Made by a program: the position numbers and the translations under genes. The notes beneath the pieces are model-generated. The model was given only the letters and a program-made list of their open reading frames with translations, searched no databases and was not told the origin of the DNA. A stretch of 64,000 nt of DNA from Paenisporosarcina sp. HGH0030 (GTDB lineage Bacteria; Bacillota; Bacilli; Bacillales_A; Planococcaceae), in NCBI RefSeq assembly GCF_000411295.1, contig NZ_KE150423.1, forward strand, positions 62,001-126,000. Reading direction: 5' to 3'. Below are positions 34,190-43,373 of the stretch, piece by piece. Position 1 is the first letter of the stretch. The number at the start of each line of letters is the position of its first letter.

Positions 34190-37100
34190 ATGAAGAGGAA
34201 AAAAATCAATAAGGTTCTTACAGGAACGTTAGCTGTTGGCATGTTATTATCTCAAGGTGCTCCATATAACGTATTGGCGAAAAGCCCGTTTGAGCTGAAT
34301 CCAGTTGAAAATGCGGAAGAGATCTTAGCGAGCCTGTCTGTAGAACAAAGAAAGGCATTAGAGCAATTAGAAACAAATACAACCTTTACCATTTCACCGG
34401 ATATTGATGCGAATAGCACTGAATTAGTCAAAGTCATAGTCGAATTTGAACAGGCGCCGGCGAAAATTGAAGTGATGAAACAAGCAGCGAAAGGAAAGAA
34501 ACTATCTTCTGCTGATGCGAATGAGAAAGTGGAAAAAGCTCACAAAGATTTTAAACAGCATGTGCAATCATTGAAAGTGCAGAAGAACTTGACCGAATAC
34601 AAAGTGGAAGATGTAAACATTACAAGAGAGTATAAAAAAGCCATCAACGGTGTAGCGATGACACTGCCTGGTGTGGCAGTTAAGGATTTGCTGCAATCTG
34701 GAGTAGTTAAACGTATTTTTAAAGATTACGAGGTAAAAGTGGAACCGCCGGTAAAAACGAAAGAAGCCATTGAGCCGAAAATGGCAGACAGTATTCCGCA
34801 AATTGGCGTGGACAAGTTACATGCCGAGAACATTACCGGTAAAGGAATTAAAGTTGGTGTTATTGACACGGGTATTGACTACAATCATCCTGACTTAAAA
34901 GATGTTTATAAAGGCGGATATGATTTTGTAAATAACGATGCAGATCCGATGGAAACAACATACGAGGATTGGATAAAAGCCGGTAAGCCAACTGCTCCTG
35001 GCAATGTATATTACACAAACCATGGTACACATGTAGCAGGGACGATTGGAGCCCAAAAGAAAAACAATGTAGATTATGCTGTGAGAGGTGTAGCACCTGA
35101 AGTAGAATTATATGCATACAAAGTATTGGGACCTTGGGGCGGAGGAAGTACAGCGGGAGTCCTTGCTGGAATAGATAAAGCGATTGAAGATGGTATGGAC
35201 GTCATCAACTTGTCTTTGGGTGCTCAGACCAACAATCCGTTATATCCCACTTCTGTCGCAGTAAATAACGCCATGCTTTCAGGCTTGGTGACCGTCGTTG
35301 CTGCGGGCAACGCCGGACCGAACGAGAAAACTCTTGGTTCTCCAGGAGCAGCGGCTCTTGGCATATCAGTAGGTGCAAGCGATGCCTCCATGTCCATTCC
35401 TTCATTTAGTGGAAGCGTTTTCACTAATGAAAATGATAATTTGCAACGTCTCGACGAAGACCTTTCTCCTCAACTAGAAGCTTCAAAACGTCTCGTCAAA
35501 GATTTTTCTCCTAAATTAGAAAATAAGAAGGAGGGCTTGTCTCACCAATTAGAAGATTTGCAACTTCTGGGCAAAGATTTTTCTGATCGATTAGAAGATT
35601 TACAAGGGAAATCCTTACCAATTGTATATGCGGGACTTGGTAAAGCAACTGATTTTGCCGGGAAAGATGTCAGCGGGAAAATTGCGTTGATTCAGCGCGG
35701 GGAACTTGCGTTTGATGAAAAAATCAAAAACGCTAAAAACGCTGGGGCTAAATCAGTGATTGTGTATAACAATGTCGACGGGCAAATACCTGCCTACTTG
35801 GGTGAGGTCGTCGGGTTAATCCCTTCTTTCCGCCTGTCAAAAGCAGATGGTGAGCGGTTAAAAGAGCTGGGCGAAGGTACTTTCACATTTGAAACGTTAA
35901 GTAATACAAAAACAGAAGGCGATCATTTAGCAGATTTCAGTTCACGCGGACCGGTAAATGGAAATTATGATATCAAGCCGGATGTAGTCGCTCCAGGTGT
36001 GTCGATATTCTCTACGACACCGGAATTCATCAACGATCCACAGGACGGCATTAATTACGGGAATGCCTATGTACGTATGTCGGGGACATCGATGGCCACG
36101 CCACACGTGGCAGGTACAGCAGCATTGATTTTACAGGAGCATCCTGAATACACGCCTTTCGATGTAAAATTGGCACTCATGAATACTTCGGATGATTTAA
36201 AAGGGAATAATTCTGTATACGAAGTAGGCGCAGGACGAATCGATGCCTATCAAGCGGTTCATACAGATACATCCATCAAAGTATGGGATAAGACACAAAA
36301 TATCGAGAATGGAAAAGTCGTAGAAATTGATGAAGAAACAGGTTCCATTGTATTCGGCAAACATTATAAAAAAGATGATCAACCCATTGAAGCAAGTAAA
36401 AAAGTGACGGTTCAAAACAACAGCCAGGAAGAAAAATCTTTTACACTAGAAGTGGAGTATCACGGTGAGCGTAAAGGGATTCAAGATGCAGTGAGTAACG
36501 GTGTTACAGTGGATGTGCCTTCATCGATTACAGTGGGAGGCGGCCAAATACAAGCGCTTCAGCCAAAAATGACGATACCAGCCAGCGCTACGGAAGGAAG
36601 ATATGAAGGGTATATTCATGTGACCAATGCCAACAATCCGACCGAAACCTATCAAATTCCATTTGCTGTCATGGTGACGGAAAAGGGATTTGCTTATCTG
36701 AAAACAACTAGAACATCCGTGACAAATACGACGGCTTTCTGGGAATTTCATGACGCAGTTATCCATGGCATCATGAAGTTGAATAGCCCAATGAAAACCA
36801 TGGATGTGCTTGTAAAAGACAGTAAAACAGGTAAAGCAGTAGGGTTCAGAGGAACAGCGGACTTAAGTAGATTATTAGTAGATGTAGAAACTTATTTTAC
36901 TGGTGCGTTCACCGGGACAGTCTTTCCGTTTACAAATGATTCATCCAACCCAATCAGTGATGTTCCTATAAAGCTTCCAGATGGCGACTATATACTAGAA
37001 ATGATTGCACATGATGCGGATGGGAAATCATATGTTTTTGAAAATCCGCTTATCGTGGACAATGTAGCACCAGAAGTGAACATGGATATAAAATCGGGTG

Positions 37101-38464
37101 TAATCGAAATCAATGATTCTATGTTTACAGTAGAAGATGGCCAAAAAGCAGTGTGGCTGCATGGAACAGCTAAGGATGCGACAGTGAATCTATTACAATC
37201 TAAAGGGATGGACGTCGATCAATCGTCCAATACTATGGCTTACTATGCAGGTGCCGATACAAGAATAGCTGGGTTCCTCCCGGTTCAAGCGAATGGAGAT
37301 GTAAAAGTAGGAATTGAGGAGAGGGATATTGCAACACAACCTTTAAGACTTTGGTTGAGAACGTGGGATACTGCAACGGCAGTTGGTTACCAAAAGTATT
37401 ACTTCATGAAAGAAGGAACGGAATATACGACTACCAGTTATGACAAGAATGAGTTTAAAGTCGGCGATAACATTACGATGACACTCAGCCTTAATAATGT
37501 GAAACAGCTTGTCTCCGGAGAATTTAATGTAGAATTCGACAAAGGCTTCTTCAAGTTTGGGAATGTGAAGCTGAACAATGCAGTCAAACAATATGCAAAG
37601 GAAAAAGGCTTACAGGTATCACTCCATGAGCCAGTTGTGACGGAAGAAGGACCATACCTTAATAGTGTGAAAATCGGTGCTTCCATTACTGGAAATGCAT
37701 TCAGCGGACTGGAAGGAGATATGCCGTTCCTCGATGTAACGATTAAAGTATTGAATGATGAAGTTTACGAGAATGAACTTCGTGGATTTGAGGTCAAGAA
37801 GGGGTCTTATAAGAAATCGGGACAAATAGCAGGCACTGCCATTCCTTTTTACGGCACTGAAGATCTTAAAATAATTCCTAAACATACACAGTTGCTGGGA
37901 TCCATCTCGCCGGAAGCATTTTTGGTAGGGAATCCAGGGAGTGAATTTTTGAGGAAAGGGGATTATTCAAAAATAGGTGCGCAAGTCTACGCTCTCTCTA
38001 GAAGTGGTAAAAAATATCCAGGAACAATTGATACGAGAGGAAAATTCACAGTCAATGATATTCCTGCTTCCGATCAAGTATATACAGCCGTCTTCGATGT
38101 TCCGGGGCATCTTAAAGTGATGAAGAAATTCATTCCTGGATATCATGATGCAAATGGTGAGCTACGTGGGCAATATTTAAGTATTAGTCAGAGAAGTATT
38201 GCGGGGGATGTGAACGGCGACAAAATGATTGATATCCTCGATATCCGAAGTGTCGTTGATGCATACGGTACGAAGGATTCATCCATCGTGCCGCAAGATC
38301 TTAATCAAGATGGTGTGGTGAACGAGACAGACATTCGCTTCGTTGAGAAAAATTTCTTAACGAAGGGACCGGATGCACCTGCTGATAAACAGCCAAAAGA
38401 AACAATTGGCAAGAAAGGGCTGGAATACTTCCTGCGTCTTATCGGTCTTGAGCCGAAGCAATAA
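34190..38464 (+). CDS. Secreted S8 subtilase 3 with cohesin-like and dockerin modules
   Basis: A 1424-aa secreted protease. A signal peptide (KKINKVLTGTLAVGMLLSQG, cleaved near residue 31) precedes an I9-like propeptide to about 195. The triad is Asp226, His278 (NHGTHVAGTIGA) and Ser634 (GTSMATPHVAGT), with a PA domain. Between His and the PA domain is a 39-residue expansion absent from its sister at 39119. Fn3-like parts follow, then a cohesin-like domain (about 1088-1205; VGDNITMTLSLNNV), a carboxypeptidase-regulatory-like domain (about 1240-1335) and a type I dockerin pair (GDVNGDKMIDILD and DLNQDGVVNETD, about 1339-1395). The tail LEYFLRLIGLEPKQ is shared with the sister. No wall anchor is visible. 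Confidence 0.9.
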   Translation: MKRKKINKVLTGTLAVGMLLSQGAPYNVLAKSPFELNPVENAEEILASLSVEQRKALEQLETNTTFTISPDIDANSTELVKVIVEFEQAPAKIEVMKQAAKGKKLSSADANEKVEKAHKDFKQHVQSLKVQKNLTEYKVEDVNITREYKKAINGVAMTLPGVAVKDLLQSGVVKRIFKDYEVKVEPPVKTKEAIEPKMADSIPQIGVDKLHAENITGKGIKVGVIDTGIDYNHPDLKDVYKGGYDFVNNDADPMETTYEDWIKAGKPTAPGNVYYTNHGTHVAGTIGAQKKNNVDYAVRGVAPEVELYAYKVLGPWGGGSTAGVLAGIDKAIEDGMDVINLSLGAQTNNPLYPTSVAVNNAMLSGLVTVVAAGNAGPNEKTLGSPGAAALGISVGASDASMSIPSFSGSVFTNENDNLQRLDEDLSPQLEASKRLVKDFSPKLENKKEGLSHQLEDLQLLGKDFSDRLEDLQGKSLPIVYAGLGKATDFAGKDVSGKIALIQRGELAFDEKIKNAKNAGAKSVIVYNNVDGQIPAYLGEVVGLIPSFRLSKADGERLKELGEGTFTFETLSNTKTEGDHLADFSSRGPVNGNYDIKPDVVAPGVSIFSTTPEFINDPQDGINYGNAYVRMSGTSMATPHVAGTAALILQEHPEYTPFDVKLALMNTSDDLKGNNSVYEVGAGRIDAYQAVHTDTSIKVWDKTQNIENGKVVEIDEETGSIVFGKHYKKDDQPIEASKKVTVQNNSQEEKSFTLEVEYHGERKGIQDAVSNGVTVDVPSSITVGGGQIQALQPKMTIPASATEGRYEGYIHVTNANNPTETYQIPFAVMVTEKGFAYLKTTRTSVTNTTAFWEFHDAVIHGIMKLNSPMKTMDVLVKDSKTGKAVGFRGTADLSRLLVDVETYFTGAFTGTVFPFTNDSSNPISDVPIKLPDGDYILEMIAHDADGKSYVFENPLIVDNVAPEVNMDIKSGVIEINDSMFTVEDGQKAVWLHGTAKDATVNLLQSKGMDVDQSSNTMAYYAGADTRIAGFLPVQANGDVKVGIEERDIATQPLRLWLRTWDTATAVGYQKYYFMKEGTEYTTTSYDKNEFKVGDNITMTLSLNNVKQLVSGEFNVEFDKGFFKFGNVKLNNAVKQYAKEKGLQVSLHEPVVTEEGPYLNSVKIGASITGNAFSGLEGDMPFLDVTIKVLNDEVYENELRGFEVKKGSYKKSGQIAGTAIPFYGTEDLKIIPKHTQLLGSISPEAFLVGNPGSEFLRKGDYSKIGAQVYALSRSGKKYPGTIDTRGKFTVNDIPASDQVYTAVFDVPGHLKVMKKFIPGYHDANGELRGQYLSISQRSIAGDVNGDKMIDILDIRSVVDAYGTKDSSIVPQDLNQDGVVNETDIRFVEKNFLTKGPDAPADKQPKETIGKKGLEYFLRLIGLEPKQ
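35415..35605 (+). repeat. In-frame repeat expansion in protease 3
   Basis: Within protease 3 the segment encodes several variants of a unit of the form L-x(2)-D-x-S-x(2)-L-E. The sister gene at 39119 has a single unit (LLGKDFTDQLEDLQ) here. The insertion adds 39 residues on the surface between the catalytic core and the PA domain. Confidence 0.8.
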
Positions 38465-38625
38465 ACATAATCCCATCAGTGAAGTTAATAAAAGAAGAGG
38501 GCTCAAAGTAAAATATCCCCTTTCTAAAGGACAAAACAGGTTAGGCCACAAAAGAAGTTGATTTCTGTATTCTGGACTTACCCCTCTCAAGTAGAAAGTA
38601 ATTAAAAAGTGATTATTAAGCAACC

Positions 38626-38710
38626 TTAGCCCTGTATTCTTGAGGGCTAAGGTTTTAATTTCTTCTGGAATCGTTTGTTATTGTAGCGCTTCACCGCATG
38701 CTCCACTTGT
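38626..38710 (-). pseudogene. IS3-family transposase (OrfB) C-terminal fragment
   Basis: Read on the minus strand it gives KRYNNKRFQKKLK and, after a one-base frameshift, SPQEYRAKVA and a stop, the classic end of IS3-type OrfB transposases (YNNxRxQKKLKxLSPxEYR). The integrase core is missing. Confidence 0.75.
38632..38660 (+). terminator. Hairpin downstream of protease 3
   Basis: AACCTTAGCCC / GGGCTAAGGTT perfect 11-bp stem, then TTAATTT. It lies 170 bases after protease 3 and inside the transposase remnant; it could end the protease 3 transcript. Confidence 0.65.
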
Positions 38711-38794
38711 TTCTGTTACGTAAACTGATATCGATAAAACACACTGTGTTTTATCACGAAGGGATTGCTGGAGCACTTTTAAGTTGTGTTCCAT

Positions 38795-38900
38795 GCCTGA
38801 AGAAAATAGGAATTGAACAATATATTGACTTTTTGTTCTGACAGCGAGATGACGTTTAAAGCCAAACCAGAAGAAGTTCTTCCCTTTATTATTCCGCTTT
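38795..38900 (-). pseudogene. Fragment of an IS1182/DDE-type transposase
   Basis: The minus strand encodes KGKNFFWFGFKRHLAVRTKS followed by QYIVQFLFSSG, which resembles the WxGyKaHLaVdtkSqyil block of IS1182-like DDE transposases. Both ends are lost and it is joined to the IS3 remnant, so two insertion sequences decayed at this spot. Confidence 0.6.
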
Positions 38901-38914
38901 AATACTAGTGATTG

Positions 38915-39118
38915 AAGTAGTGCTTTTGTTTTATACTGATATAGAACCAATAACAGCAACATTTACATCCTATGTTTAATTTTCGGAAAAGTAGAAATAT
39001 GAGATGATAAAAGACAGAATCGAGTTAACTAGTTTCGTGGATTCTTCTATAAAAGAATTGTTTGAAAATATATAAGTTAAGAGAAAAAAACAATTACATA
39101 AGGACAAGGGGATGCGGT
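38915..39118 (+). repeat. Shared protease upstream region, copy 4
   Basis: About 200 bp closely similar to copies 2 and 3, starting GTAGTGCTTTTGTTTTATAC. The frame that is open in copies 2 and 3 has two stops here (after TCCTATGTT and in AAAAGTAG), arguing that the region is conserved as regulatory DNA or RNA rather than as protein. Confidence 0.85.
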
Positions 39119-42100
39119 ATGAAGAGGAAAAAAATCAATAAGATTCTTACAGGAACGCTAGCTGTTGGCATGTTATTATCTCAAGGTGCTCCATATAACG
39201 TATTGGCGAAAAGCCCGTTTGAGCCGAATCCAGTTGAAAATGCGGAAGAGATCTTAGCGAGCCTGTCTGCAGAACAAAGAAAGGCATTAGAGCAATTAGA
39301 AACAACTACAACCTTTACCATTTCACCGGATATTGATGCGAATAGCCCTGAATTAGTCAAAGTTATCGTCGAATTTGAACAGGCGCCGGCGAAAATTGAA
39401 GTGATGAAACAAGCAGCGAAAGGAAAAAAACTATCTTCTTCTGCTGCAAATGAAAAAGTGGAACAATCACACAAAGCTTTTAAAGCGCATGTGCAATCAT
39501 TGAAATCACAGAAAAACGTGACTAATTACAAAGTGGAAGATGTAAACATCACAAGAGAATATAAAAAGGCCATCAACGGTGTAGCGATGACGTTGCCTGG
39601 TACGGCCGTACAAGATTTGCTGCAATCAGGTGTTGTTAATCGTGTCTTTAAAGATTACGAGGTAAAAGTAGAACCATCGGTAGAAACGCAAGAAGCCATT
39701 GATCCTAAAATGGCAGATAGTATTCCGCAAATTGGCGTGGACAAGCTTCATGCCGAGAATATTAAGGGTAAAGGCATTAAAGTCGGTGTGCTGGATACAG
39801 GGATTGACTACAATCATCCAGACTTAAAAGATGTTTATAAGGGCGGATATGATTTTGTAGATGATGATGCAGATCCGATGGAAACGACCTACGAGGATTG
39901 GATTAATGCTGGCAAGCCAACATATCCTGGTCGTGTGTATTTCACAAACCATGGAACACATGTCGCAGGGACGATTGCAGCTCAACAGAAAAACGGTGTG
40001 GATTATGCTGTGAAAGGGGTAGCACCGGAAGTAGATTTATATGCTTATCGAGTATTAGGAGTTTGGGGTGGAGGAGATACAGCGGGAATCCTTGCTGGAA
40101 TCGATCAAGCGATTACAGATGGCATGGACGTCATCAATATGTCGCTCGGCGCCGCGACGAACAATCCTTTATACGCCACTTCTGTCGCAGTAAATAATGC
40201 CATGCTTTCAGGTGTGGTGACCGTCGTTGCTGCAGGTAACGCCGGACCGAACGAAAAAACGCTTGGTTCTCCAGGAACAGCGGCTCTCGGTATTTCAGTA
40301 GGGGCAAGCGATGTTTCCATGACCATTCCTACATTTAGTGGAAGCGCTTCCGCCGAGAAGTTTGAAAATATGCAGCTGCTAGGCAAAGACTTTACTGACC
40401 AATTAGAAGATTTACAAGGACAATCTTTACCAATTGTATTTGCGGGACTTGGTAAAGCAACTGATTTTGCCGGGAAAGATGTCAGCGGGAAAATTGCGTT
40501 GATTCAGCGCGGGGAAATTGCATTTGATGAAAAAATCAAAAACGCCAAAAACGCTGGGGCTAAATCAGTGATTGTGTATAACAATGTCGACGGGCAAATA
40601 CCTTCCTACTTGGGGGAGGTCGTCGGTTTAATCCCTTCTTTCCGCCTGTCAAAAGCAGATGGTGAGCGGTTAAAGGAGCTAGAAGAAGGTTCTTTCACAT
40701 TTGATACGTTAAGTAATACTAAAACAGAAGGCGACCAGTTAGCAGATTTCAGTTCTCGTGGCCCGGTAGAAGGAAATTATGATATCAAGCCGGATGTCGT
40801 CGCTCCAGGTGTGTCCATATTCTCTACGACACCTGAATTCATCAATGATCCACAAGACGGCATTAATTATGACAATGCTTATGTACGTATGTCGGGAACA
40901 TCGATGGCCTCGCCACATGTGGCAGGTGTAGCAGCATTGATTTTACAAGAGAACCCAGAATACACGCCTTTCGATGTGAAATCTGCACTTATGAATACGT
41001 CGGATGATTTACAAGGGGATAATTCTGTATACGAAGTGGGCGCGGGACGAATCGATGCCTATCAAGCAGTTCATACAGATACATCCATCAAAGTATGGGA
41101 TAAGACTCAAAATATCGAGAATGGAAACATCGTAGAAATTGATGAACTAACAGGCTCCATTGTATTTGGCAAACATTATAAAAAAGATGATCAACCCATT
41201 GAAGCAAGTAAAAAGGTGACAGTTCAAAACATCGGTGAGGAAGAAAAATCTTATACACTAGAAGTGGAATATCACGGTGAGCGTACGGGTATTCAAGATG
41301 CGGTGAAGAACGGTGTTACTGTCGATATTCCTTCATCGATTACAGTGGGAGGCGGCCAAGTACAAGAGCTTCAGCCCAAAATTACGATACCAACTAGCGC
41401 TGCGGACGGAAGATATGAAGGGTATATTCATGCGACCAATACCAACAATCCAGACGAAACCTATCAAATTCCATTTGCTGTGATGGTGACGGAAAAGGGA
41501 ATTGCTTATCTCAAAACGACTAGACCATCCGTGACAAATATGAATCCTAACTGGCTAAATCATGACCCAATCATTCATGGCATCATGAAGTTGAATAGCC
41601 CAATGAAAACCATGGATGTGCTTGTAAAGGACAGTGAAACAGGAAAAGCTGTAGGGTTCCTAGGAACAGCGAATATGAGTAAATTACTAGTAGACGTAGA
41701 TACATTTCTTGTGGGTGCGTTCGCCGGTTCGGTCTATCCATTTACAAATGATCCTTCCAAGCCGATCAGTGATTATGCTGTAAAGCTTCCAGCAGGCGAT
41801 TATATACTGGAAACAATTGCACACGATGAGGAAGGTGGATCATATGTTACACACAATCCGCTTATCGTGGACAACACAGTACCAGAAGTGAACATGAATA
41901 TAAAACCGGGTGTAATCGAAGTTAATGATTCGATGTATACAGTAGAAGATGGCCAAAAAGCAGTATGGCTACATGGAACAGCTAAGGATGCGACAGTGGA
42001 TCTATTACAGTCTAAAGGATTGGACTTCGATCAATCGACCAACACGATGGCTTACTATGCAAACGATACACAAATAAGCGGGTATTTACCGGTTGAAGCA

Positions 42101-43267
42101 AATGGAGAGGTGAAAATCGGAATTGAACCGAGTGATATTGCAAGACAACCTTTAAGTTTGAATTTGAGAACGTGGGATATTGCAACGGTAGATGATACAC
42201 AAATGTATACCTTCTTGAAAGAAGGGACGGAATATACGACTTCTAGTTATGATAAGACCAGTGTAAAAGTCGGCGATAATGTTACGATGACGCTCAGCCT
42301 TAATAATGTGAAGCAGCTTGTATCCGGAGAATTTAATCTACAGGTCCACAATATATTCAAGTTTGCGAATGTAAAGCTGAACAATTCAGTAAAAAAATAT
42401 GCCAAGGAAAAAGGCTTACAGGTATCACTCCATGAGCCTGTCGTGAAGGAAAGCTCTTCCTGGAATAGTTTGAAAATCGGTGCTTCCATTACTGGAAATG
42501 CATACAGAGGACTGGATGGAGATATGCCATTCCTCGATGTAACTTTTAAAGTAGTGAATGATGAATACTACAATTATACACCTGGATTTTTGGTACAGAA
42601 GTCTTCTTATAAAAAATCGGGACAAACAACAGACACGGCCATTCCTTATTACTACAGTGAATACTTTACGATAATTTCTAAACATACACAGGTATATGGA
42701 AACATTACGCCAGAAGCATTTTATATATCTGCAGGACCAGGGCAAGGAGAATATTTGAAAAAGGCGGATTATTCGAAAATAGGTGCACAAGTATATGCTC
42801 TCTCCAGAAGCGGTAAAAAATATCCAGGAACAATTAATAATAAAGGAGCTTACACAATCAATGATATCCCGGCTAGCGATCAAGAATATTCGGTTGTTGT
42901 CGAGATTCCGGGGCATCTCAAAGCAATTCAGAAGTTCATTCCTGGATATAATGAAAAAGGTGAGTTACGTGGGCAAGCTATAAGAATTACTCAGAGAAAT
43001 CTTGCAGGGGATTTGAATGGTGACAAAATGATTGATATCCTCGATATCCAGAGTGTCGTCGATGCATACGGTATGAAGGATTCATCTATTGTGCCGCAAG
43101 ATATCAATCAAGATGGTGTGGTAGACGAAGCGGATGTTCGTTTGATTGAGAAAAACTTCTTAACGAAGGGACCTGACGCACCTGCCAACAAACAGCCGAA
43201 AGAAATGATTGGCAAGAAAGGGCTGGAATACTTCCTGCGTCTTATCGGTCTTGAGCCGAAACAATAA
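39119..43267 (+). CDS. Secreted S8 subtilase 4 with cohesin-like and dockerin modules
   Basis: A 1382-aa sister of protease 3 with the same order: signal peptide, propeptide, subtilase (Asp226, His278, Ser595 in GTSMASPHVAGV), PA domain, Fn3-like parts, cohesin-like domain (about 1050-1160), carboxypeptidase-regulatory-like domain and dockerin pair (GDLNGDKMIDILD, DINQDGVVDEAD, about 1296-1352). Long stretches are identical at the DNA level to protease 3, above all around the PA domain and signal peptide, while the cohesin-like part has drifted more. ATG 39119 is the true start (same leader as its sisters); an upstream in-frame ATG at 39062 is unlikely. A recent tandem duplication. Confidence 0.9.
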   Translation: MKRKKINKILTGTLAVGMLLSQGAPYNVLAKSPFEPNPVENAEEILASLSAEQRKALEQLETTTTFTISPDIDANSPELVKVIVEFEQAPAKIEVMKQAAKGKKLSSSAANEKVEQSHKAFKAHVQSLKSQKNVTNYKVEDVNITREYKKAINGVAMTLPGTAVQDLLQSGVVNRVFKDYEVKVEPSVETQEAIDPKMADSIPQIGVDKLHAENIKGKGIKVGVLDTGIDYNHPDLKDVYKGGYDFVDDDADPMETTYEDWINAGKPTYPGRVYFTNHGTHVAGTIAAQQKNGVDYAVKGVAPEVDLYAYRVLGVWGGGDTAGILAGIDQAITDGMDVINMSLGAATNNPLYATSVAVNNAMLSGVVTVVAAGNAGPNEKTLGSPGTAALGISVGASDVSMTIPTFSGSASAEKFENMQLLGKDFTDQLEDLQGQSLPIVFAGLGKATDFAGKDVSGKIALIQRGEIAFDEKIKNAKNAGAKSVIVYNNVDGQIPSYLGEVVGLIPSFRLSKADGERLKELEEGSFTFDTLSNTKTEGDQLADFSSRGPVEGNYDIKPDVVAPGVSIFSTTPEFINDPQDGINYDNAYVRMSGTSMASPHVAGVAALILQENPEYTPFDVKSALMNTSDDLQGDNSVYEVGAGRIDAYQAVHTDTSIKVWDKTQNIENGNIVEIDELTGSIVFGKHYKKDDQPIEASKKVTVQNIGEEEKSYTLEVEYHGERTGIQDAVKNGVTVDIPSSITVGGGQVQELQPKITIPTSAADGRYEGYIHATNTNNPDETYQIPFAVMVTEKGIAYLKTTRPSVTNMNPNWLNHDPIIHGIMKLNSPMKTMDVLVKDSETGKAVGFLGTANMSKLLVDVDTFLVGAFAGSVYPFTNDPSKPISDYAVKLPAGDYILETIAHDEEGGSYVTHNPLIVDNTVPEVNMNIKPGVIEVNDSMYTVEDGQKAVWLHGTAKDATVDLLQSKGLDFDQSTNTMAYYANDTQISGYLPVEANGEVKIGIEPSDIARQPLSLNLRTWDIATVDDTQMYTFLKEGTEYTTSSYDKTSVKVGDNVTMTLSLNNVKQLVSGEFNLQVHNIFKFANVKLNNSVKKYAKEKGLQVSLHEPVVKESSSWNSLKIGASITGNAYRGLDGDMPFLDVTFKVVNDEYYNYTPGFLVQKSSYKKSGQTTDTAIPYYYSEYFTIISKHTQVYGNITPEAFYISAGPGQGEYLKKADYSKIGAQVYALSRSGKKYPGTINNKGAYTINDIPASDQEYSVVVEIPGHLKAIQKFIPGYNEKGELRGQAIRITQRNLAGDLNGDKMIDILDIQSVVDAYGMKDSSIVPQDINQDGVVDEADVRLIEKNFLTKGPDAPANKQPKEMIGKKGLEYFLRLIGLEPKQ

Positions 43268-43279
43268 CAAGGGATGTTG

Positions 43280-43324
43280 ATAGAAGGGGAGGAATGCGAA
43301 AGCATTTCTCCCCTTTTTACTATA
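43280..43324 (+). terminator. Terminator after protease 4
   Basis: AAGGGGAGGAATGC / GCATTTCTCCCCTTTTT hairpin (GAAA loop, one mismatch) ending in TTTTTACT. Confidence 0.88.
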
Positions 43325-43373
43325 TGGGCTAATCGTTTCAGTGTTTGGCATTTACCGAGTTAACCTATTGCCA

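Noticed and set aside
33988-34212. A 74-codon frame before protease 3 as a gene
   Set aside because: No usable ribosome site, overlaps the protease start, and the frame is stopped in two of the four homologous upstream blocks.
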